From positions 4,234,293 to 4,298,292 of the forward strand of contig OZ025876.1 in NCBI GenBank assembly GCA_964019415.1: a stretch of DNA of 64,000 bases, in the 5' to 3' direction. The notes under the pieces are model-generated. The model saw only the letters and a list, made by a program, of their open reading frames with translations, ran no database searches and was not told where the DNA came from. Both the position numbers and the translations under genes were made by a program. This stretch comes from Ianthella basta. Lineage: Eukaryota > Porifera > Demospongiae > Verongiida > Ianthellidae. Positions 58,501 through 64,000 of the stretch are shown here, piece after piece; positions within the stretch are counted from its first letter, which is position 1; every line of letters starts with the position of its first letter.

Positions 58501-60516
58501 AACATTATAGCTAGGGCGGATTCGTACAGAATAGCCGTGATTTTCCTTAGGGGTAGCCACATATGTCAGCAATGGACAGGTGTGGATGCCCTGGGAAATG
58601 TTAAGTTATCCGTGTCATGTATCATATAGTGAAACCTGTAGGACAGTCTTATGAGACCAGTGATATGCCTGTAATCAGATGGATGCATTGTAGTCTGTCT
58701 GAGATGTTGTGGTGTTTATGTTATACTAGAGAGGCTTGGCTGCGCTTCACATCAGTTAGATGGCTGGCAATTTAATATGCAATTGCAAGGTGGATGACCC
58801 TGGACAGGAGGTCAGCCTCTCCTACAGCATCAATTAATTCTGCTACTGTAAATTTGCAGAGAACCCATTGGTTATTTGCTCCCATGCATTCTGATGGGGT
58901 TTAGGTTGCATTCCTCTGCCATCTCCCATTTCTTGTGGGTTATTGGCGAGTTTGGGTTGGCTGAGGCCCTATTGAAACTCACTGCTTGGCAGAGCAACGT
59001 GTGGACATGGACTGGATAATTGTTTTCAACTCATATCGTTCGCATCTGTGGCGAATACGACGATATTCCTTCGATCATTAAGCTTAGGACTCCGGATACT
59101 TGGGTACGATAAAGAGGCTGAACTTTCCATTACTTCTCCTATCGCACCCAGCAGCAACATAGCGCTCAGCTATTTCGCTACTATAACAGATGATCTGCAA
59201 ACGTTTCTAATCCAAATAGCTCACGAATAGGGCACAAATTCGCATTTTACAGTATGTTATGCAATGAAATTGTTCCCCTTGTGACGTCATCAATAAAATG
59301 ACCAACTGTCAGAAGGGCCTTCACCGGAAGTTGTGGATTATTGTGGATTTTCACCAACTTGCAGCAATTCTGACTGCCACCGATGATCCTAACTAAACAG
59401 ACTGCATCCATTAATGAAACAACAATTTTGCATGTCAGTGACGCTTTAAGTCCAACAGGTATTATTGATCACGAACTCATGCAGACAGCATTTTAAAATA
59501 ATGTTCCATGTAAGACTGCAACGAAGTCCTGTGTGTGTAGACTCCCTGTGAAGCCATGATTATATTAGTCTGTGAAAGTATGTACATATCTGGTGGAAAG
59601 TAATGGCATGGTTTAAATTTGTCATTTATAGGTGGTGTCAGAAATCTATGTCCCAAATTTAATTTCCTGCTATGACATGAAACCAGAACCAGTCTCCTTG
59701 GTTGCTATCATTGCCATATTCTGTGATGTTATTAGTATTTAGAACTTGGAATTGTTATTCGATCCAGTCAAAAGCCTTTTGTGGCATTTGCCCACCAATA
59801 TTTCCTACTATGTATACAGTGTTGGGTCTATGTTAGTCATATTTGGCCAGCCCCTTCCATGGCTTCCATTTATTTGCCTAATACCCACGGAAAGGGCTGG
59901 TAGCTTCTCCAGTTGTGAAGGTGATGTATAGGGGCTGGCCATGTGAGAATAGAGCAATGTCTACTACTCACATACCACTGGTGCCTTTGATCCACCCCAC
60001 ACCCTGTCACACACACCAATGTGGTAGTGAACAATGTGATATGATGTGGAGGGTGAGTGAATGGTGAGAGTGGGTATTGGAGGAGGCAGCATGTGAATTA
60101 CTGTATCACTGTGTAAATACCATTTGATTGTTCTCTCTTGTAGTCAGTGACACCAGTGATGCTTGCTGCACGGTATGACCACCTCCCTGTACTTAAGATG
60201 TTGGTGGAACATGGGGGAGATGTGTTTCACAAAGCACAAGTAAGTCACACTCGGCAGTGTGTTTCCACAACCTAATACGACATTCCACTCATGATACTAA
60301 CCATGTACACAGGGTTCATCCACTGCCCTTCACCGAGCTGCCATTGGCGGATCCCTTGAGTGCGTGGAGTACCTGTTGCCCCTCTTTGGAGAGTGGATGT
60401 TTGAGAGGGATGTGCATGGTGCAACATGTCTTCACTGTGCAGTGATAAGTGGTAGCCTCCCAGTGTTGAGGTATCTCGTGGACTGGGGTGGATTTGACCT
60501 CAGCTTGAGAACTGCA
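46519..60516 (+). CDS. Ankyrin/ZU5/Death gene, copy 4 (5' part, exons 1-12)
   Basis: Exons by homology: 46519-46715, 46822-46879, 50083-50190, 50305-50406, 50545-50643, 50744-50842, 51036-51137, 51294-51398, 51613-51714, 53291-53395, 60144-60239, 60313-60516. All are open and in phase. Exon 1 has a 27-nt in-frame deletion (GLAGGILVPQKELKRVAG region). Intron 2 holds a Tigger-like transposon and an inverted host segment; intron 10 holds a 5.8 kb TTAA element. Paralogous sequence stops near 60660, where a retroelement begins, so ZU5 and Death exons are not seen. They may lie beyond the window or be lost. Confidence 0.65.
47097..47607. other. Unplaced sequence between intron 2 of copy 4 and the Tigger-like element
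   Basis: Paralogous intron ends at about 47096 (CATGCAGTCTAGTTC). What follows starts with GGAATA-type short repeats (47112-47145) and contains a C run (47524-47533) and a G run (about 47555-47573). I see no gene. Confidence 0.5.
47608..49285 (-). pseudogene. Tigger/pogo-like (Tc1/mariner superfamily) transposase, two frameshifts
   Basis: Reading leftward: 49285-49043 begins MATQRQSYTLEFKLKAIGEV, a CENP-B/Psq-type helix-turn-helix; 49077-48373 carries a second DNA-binding region (NRGWLYRFKIRRSL) and the catalytic core YNADKTGL and LLIIDNCPAH; 48443-47928 carries QPCDQGIIQALKHSYR and an acidic tail. The three catalytic Asp residues are all visible, but the frame changes near 49060 and 48400. 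A terminal repeat-like sequence CAGTGGAGCACTGATATAAC with a nearby TTGTTATATCAG lies at 47608-47670. The matching 5' terminus is not found. Confidence 0.85.
49305..49642. mobile_element. Hairpin (fold-back) element
   Basis: Arms at about 49343-49447 and 49538-49642 are reverse complements over some 100 bp (CTAGTTGGTGGCAGAAAAGA on one side, its complement on the other), around a loop of about 90 bp. No coding capacity. A host TTAA follows the right arm (49637-49640). A partial third copy (ATGCGGTAGTTGGAGGTAGA) is at about 49979-50018, in the same orientation as 49305-49345. Confidence 0.75.
49640..49895. other. Inverted segment of host intron 2, copy 4
   Basis: This segment is the reverse complement of the intron 2 sequence that reads forward in copy 1 (about 4320-4530) and copy 3 (about 35980-36210). 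Host sequence resumes in normal orientation at 50019 with TTAATTACTTTCTTGAAT. The (ACC)n run at 49900-49935 lies between the inverted segment and the third hairpin-element fragment. Confidence 0.8.
51880..53104. mobile_element. Intron 9 inverted-repeat element, copy 4
   Basis: Same terminal sequences as at 6402-7491 (GGGATGTTGTAAAACGTA near 51880, inverted end near 53104), no coding capacity. Confidence 0.65.
54184..54480 (+). pseudogene. Tc1-like transposase N-terminal fragment
   Basis: Translation gives WATIKKYKDHGTLCRLPGSG, then LTSEVLALIEERMRTGDETT. After a 1-nt frame change near 54397 it continues QLVKMVNTAAGYKVFKSTIV. This is the paired helix-turn-helix of Tc1-like transposases, including the GRPG-like hinge (LPGSG). 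The catalytic domain is missing downstream. Confidence 0.7.
55713..55766. repeat. Short hairpin
   Basis: TATCCCCTACTTC (55713-55725) and GAAGTAGGGGATA (55754-55766) are perfect inverted arms around a 28-nt loop, in non-coding DNA of the TTAA element. It may be an old transposon end. Confidence 0.7.
56101..57118 (-). pseudogene. Tc1-like transposase, catalytic Asp lost and frameshifted
   Basis: 57118-56261 encodes a start (MMPLSDFKRRLISLW), a DNA-binding region (TIKNTITRWQDTGSVVDRPQ), and a catalytic core with VIFTNECTVQLE and LYQDNDPKHIS. The 56439-56101 frame supplies the end (EPMEKVWRSLKNYL), so the frame changes between about 56290 and 56380. In active relatives the first motif is FTDE; here AAC (Asn) replaces the Asp codon at 56644-56646. 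The second Asp and the final Glu are visible. The element cannot be catalytically active. Confidence 0.8.
57273..57280 (+). promoter_or_regulatory. TATA box of the BEN-like gene
   Basis: TATAAAAA lies 63 nt before the ATG at 57343 and oriented with it. No other core element was noted. Confidence 0.5.
57343..58202 (+). pseudogene. BEN-domain-like gene inside the TTAA element
   Basis: The first part (57343-57558) reads MDKIIVRWTEDRSKGTTSVV, then GPISVGKKVSVQWGKAKKVY, an N-terminal module resembling a small chromatin-reader-like barrel. It ends in TAG; the next frame (57558 onward) continues acidic and coiled, with MVAEMQIKLLRQFQTLEDKL. The C-terminal part has DLCLNVCKSRRNLAGRLAS, then an in-frame TGA (58057-58059), then LFTKEERCVSNTRGMCRKKA, which fits a BEN domain. 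One frame change and one stop make it broken as read; an intron could explain the first. BEN domains bind DNA in chromatin and transcription factors. Confidence in the domain is moderate. Confidence 0.55.
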
Positions 60517-60660
60517 GTGAGTTGTAGAGTGGTACGTGACAGTGTGTGATTCGTACTTTATGATGTTGTGAATTTTACAGCATATACCTTATTGTTTATC
60601 CAAGATTAAGAGGCACTGCTACACATGCACTTCAATGCACTCTACTTGCACGAGCACACA

Positions 60661-63640
60661 TTTTTTAAACAAAGCATATACTGCCTGTGATAGAATACAT
60701 ATACTTTAACACATGCAAAATGAAGTAAACAAAGCATTAGTAAGCATGGACTTAATAAGCAGGTTAATTAACACATATTGTCAAGAAGACCAATAGGGCT
60801 GTCTGACAGGTTCATTCTCTTTGGATGGTGCAAACTGGATCTGACACCTCACAGACACATAAGTGAGGCATCAATCAGGGTGAAGGAAATGCGGCGTCTG
60901 ATCATCCTCATCACTTGGGTGTAGGGTGAGCCAGTATTGTCGGCAATCAGAGAGGCCAATCTCTTGTACATTACTGATGCTGATGGTCCCCAGCCCCCGA
61001 TACTGGCCAAAACAATGAGGGTAAAGGTACCATGCTCAATCTCCAGATGCAATGTTCATATTCTCTCCTGTTCCGTCTTTCGTGTTTCTTTTAGGTAGAC
61101 AACAGGGAGTCAGATGAATTGGATGGGGCAAATGGGTTGAAGATTCTGACATCAAAGAAAGCCTGTTGTCTACTGTTCCCCCAAAAACCCATGGCTTTGA
61201 TGTCTTGTCTGGCATTGTCACCATTGATGGCAGATCGTCCAGAGGGCTGCTACCCAGTCAAAGGTTAAAGATGGGGCTCGATCTCTACACCATGACAGAC
61301 TTCCATCAAGGGGTTGGCAGTCAGATCCCTTACTCTGTCATGCCTAATACTGGGGAAAGCGCCATGAGAGCAACTGATGGAATGCTCCGCTGTAAAGGCA
61401 GATCCACAGACACATGTGCTTGGCAGCCTCACTGGATCCCACCCGTATCTCAAACAGAGAGCATCCCTAAAGGCCTGCTTGTGTAGGTTAAAACCTTCCT
61501 CAGTAAGAGGCAATGTGGTTAACCATGCAGATGCCCCCTTTTTCCAATGCCAACTCCATCGCCTTCTTCATTTTCATGGGCAGCCGTCCCTGGAGAACAT
61601 TTGCTTCCTCCTCAATTATTGTTCTCGCTTCCTTCCTGCTTGTTACTCTAGCCTCGCTTTGGGAGCTGCGGATAGCCATAAGGTTGCCATCGCTGCAGCC
61701 TAAGATGGTAAAGACCAGTGGTCCTGTTATCCCCAAAGAGGCCTGAAATTGCCTCTGGGCCCTTTCATCAGCTCTAGGGACTCTGAGACCACCTAGCCTC
61801 AATGGTAGTGCAAGCAGATCTCTTTCATTGTCGCTGATAGCTGCCCTTCCTGTGATGGTTGGCAAGAGTTTGTCCCGGATGGCCTTTTCAAGGGGAGCTA
61901 GTAGATCACCAATGTCTGGAATGACACGCGTAAAATAGTTCCACTTCTCCATTACTCCATGCATTAGTGCTGCATATGCCGCCTGAGGTTGAGTTACAGC
62001 AAAGGATGTAAGTTCTTCAATTTCAGCAACCCACTCACGCACCTTGTTTGAGACAACTTCCTCGATGTACCTTCTTGTGCCAATTGGGACTTCGAGATGT
62101 TGGTGTCCTCTTGAGGTGATGTTAACACCCGAACCCTCAAAAGCTTCTTGGGCTTGAGACAGATGCTCCTCTTTTACAAGCAGCCAAGTCTTAGCTGGGT
62201 TTGGATAATAGTCATAGGGAGGACCTTCATCCTGGACCTTCTGGCACCATTTCAGTACTCTTTTGACACTACCACCAGCAGAAGCATCACTGGCATACCA
62301 GATTTGCTTCACATCTGCCGCAACTTTCTTGATCAATGGGATGGTAGCCAGAGCATACATGGGCATTGCCATGAGGTTGCCCTGCATTGTGCCTTCCTTA
62401 GAGAGAGCAAATTTTGCCATCAACAAACAAGGGGACATCACATCAATAGATATTGACAAGAAATGGAGCAACCGGTGGACACATTACTTGAATATTCCTC
62501 AGGGCTGTTTCTCTGTCCAATGAATTAGAGGCATTGGTAGCATCTATCATCAAAATCGCTTCAGTATTGGTATCATTGTAGAGACATCTCATAGAATGAG
62601 CCCCAGCCTCACAACCACTAATGTGGCCTGTACATAGCTGCAAAGGATGTGTCACTTCAAAGATGTAGTCTGAGATCACCTGCAGTGTTGCTTTGGCCAT
62701 GACTCTTCTAAGAGCTTCACCTAAACCAATAGGTCTTACTCCAGGTAATTTATCAAGGGCTATGAGGCAACAGGCCAGTAGGCAAGAGACACCCTCTTGA
62801 TCAACGTACTCACAGCAGAGACGCCTTGTCATCATTACAATTGTGGAACAGAGGTCGTCCGACTCTCTTGAGAAGGATGAACAGATTCTCTTTTATTTGT
62901 TGGTGTCTAAACCAGAAGGACCTGCTGAGCCTGTCATCTTAAGAACAATTGACCTAATCATTTGGGCAGTGATTTCATCATCATCACCTGGTGTGGCTGG
63001 GAACTGCCTGGATCCTCCTCGAGAGCACTCTCCTGCAAGGGCTGTCTGTCTGGCTGTTTATCCTCGAGGTGCTGCTTCACTGACCTGCCACCCTGTTGGA
63101 TGCTGTCTGTCTGCTAGACCCCGGCGAAGCCATTCTTGCTTATCATCCTTATAGCAGCTTTCACATTGCCCTGCTGTATTTTCCTGGCAAAAGGACTTGC
63201 ATGCTGCCCTCCATTCAATGAGTGATTGTGAGTGTCCTTCACTCTTGTTTGGATGGTGACACACTCATGCAGCAAGCTTTCAACATCACCTTTGTGCCAC
63301 AGCTCCAGTCTCCTCTTCAAACAGACAATCTGATCAGCCTTCCTAGCCTTAGAATGGGGGACTTGAAGGTGGAGGGCAGGCATACACATCGCAGCTTTGA
63401 TAGCAACTCCTTCGAGGGGATTCCCGGCTTTCCTACTGGCATAACACACTTTCCTCTCAGCAACAAACATCTTACCCCACCTTTCCGGAAAGATGGGACT
63501 CTGAAGGTGTTCGCCTTCCAGTGCACAATCATCCTGTAAGCCTTGTCAAACAGGCACACGATATCCTCGCCGCTCTTTTCACCCCACTGAGTGGGTACCG
63601 AGGACACGCGGAGGTAGTCAGGGAGACGATGAGAGCTAAG
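60661..63640 (-). pseudogene. R2-like RT/endonuclease retroelement, multiple frameshifts
   Basis: Reading leftward from about 63607: N-terminal region (IVHWKANTFRVPSFRKGG; ALHLQVPHSKARKADQIVCL), a linker (FARKIQQGNVKAAIRMISKN), RT start (LDKLPGVRPIGLGEALRRVM; LMIDATNASNSLDRETALRN), RT core (GTMQGNLMAMPMYALATIPL; QIWYASDASAGG), thumb, a CCHC-type finger (CVCGSAFTAEHSISC) and an endonuclease-like strand (AFFDVRIFNPFAP, about 61150). The C-terminal finger plus restriction-like nuclease layout is that of R2-type non-LTR elements. The RT motif reads YASD where YADD is expected (AGT, about 62289), and several frame breaks are present. It is inactive. Its left end replaces copy 4 sequence at about 60660. 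Confidence 0.75.
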
Positions 63641-64000
63641 ATTTAGACTTTGATGTCATTAGCTCCTACTTGACTCATTCTTGTTCCTAGAGGCCCTTCA
63701 TTGTTAGCCTCTCCTACAGCTTGACAGGATGCGGTCGAAGTAGTCATTACTCTTCGGTCCATGTTGGAGCACTGTTCATTTTTCTGAGGCAGACAATCGC
63801 AGCAACAAATCCCTCTCTAGCGACAGATGCCGTTTCAGCATGAACCCTTGCCCTTGCCCTTGCACCAGCAGCAGTGGGTCATCTTCAAATTGTTGTCAGA
63901 GCAGTCAGAACGATCAAAAGGAATCATCACGGGTTGCAGATCAAGCACTCACACTCAAACACGCTCAATCTGTAGCACTATCAATCCGCCATTTTGTTCA
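63641..64000. other. Window end, no gene seen
   Basis: No supported reading frame. The region could be the 5' end of the retroelement or resumed host sequence. Confidence 0.4.

Larger units (their letters stand above)
53624..59445. mobile_element. 5.8 kb TTAA-flanked DNA transposon in intron 10 of copy 4
   Basis: The left end AGTGCCACTGACATGCAAAA and the right end (reverse complement AGCGTCACTGACATGCAAAA) are inverted repeats. Similarity continues intermittently for about 200 bp, including TGACGTCAC near both ends. TTAA flanks each end (53620-53623, 59446-59449). Copy 1 has the undisturbed site, GACAAGTGTTAACTCCAACA, at 8011-8030. TTAA targets are used by piggyBac and Kolobok elements; no transposase of either was seen, so the element is non-autonomous or decayed. 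It contains the Tc1-like remnants and BEN-like gene listed separately. Remaining parts (54480-55700, 58203-59250) show no gene. Confidence 0.8.

Overview
The window is eukaryotic and reads like the genome of an early-branching metazoan. A sponge is my best guess, from the ankyrin/ZU5/Death architecture, the compact introns and the Cys-rich modules, but the species cannot be fixed from sequence alone. Its backbone is a head-to-tail segmental array, all on the + strand, of four closely related copies (plus the last 82 bases of a fifth) of one large multi-exon gene. The product has an ankyrin-like layout: a roughly 94-residue N-terminal region I do not recognise, about 17 ankyrin repeats, a ZU5 domain, a possible UPA-like segment, and a C-terminal Death domain. 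Copy starts lie at 3395, 18699, 34891 and 46519.

Copy 1 (3395-16471) is the reference. I could place 24 exons with GT-AG boundaries and consistent phases; the coding sum is 3552 nt, i.e. 1183 residues plus a stop, with no in-frame stop. Most ankyrin repeats sit on their own phase-0 exon of 96-105 nt. Copy 2 (18699-30069) has a nonsense codon in exon 9 and a deletion fusing exons 20 and 21 out of frame. Copy 3 (34891-43858) has a 2.2 kb insertion between promoter and start codon, a GC splice donor, a 1-nt frameshift, two further stop codons, and lacks one four-repeat module. Copy 4 (46519-60516) is open through exon 12 but its introns are swollen by transposons and its 3' half is replaced, within this window, by a retroelement.

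Between successive genes lies a second module: short Cys-rich and Pro/Gly-rich exons (2015-2829, 31367-31835, 44572-45678; nearly erased after copy 1). It may be an independent small gene or 3' exons of the large gene, because the Death-domain exon ends in a good splice donor and two inter-gene regions hold an exon in matching phase.

Mobile elements: a non-LTR retroelement remnant upstream of copy 3 (33240-34406), a Tigger/pogo-like transposon (47608-49285), hairpin elements with an inverted piece of host intron (49305-50018), a 5.8 kb TTAA-flanked element (53624-59445) holding a BEN-domain-like gene and two Tc1-like remnants, an old 1.1 kb inverted-repeat element present in intron 9 of several copies, a MITE in copy 1, and an R2-like RT/endonuclease element at 60661-63640. 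Two transposable-element enzymes have visibly lost a catalytic residue. No tRNA, rRNA or CRISPR was seen. The genes look like a lineage-expanded Death-domain adaptor or receptor family decaying by birth and death; a role in signalling or innate immunity is inference.
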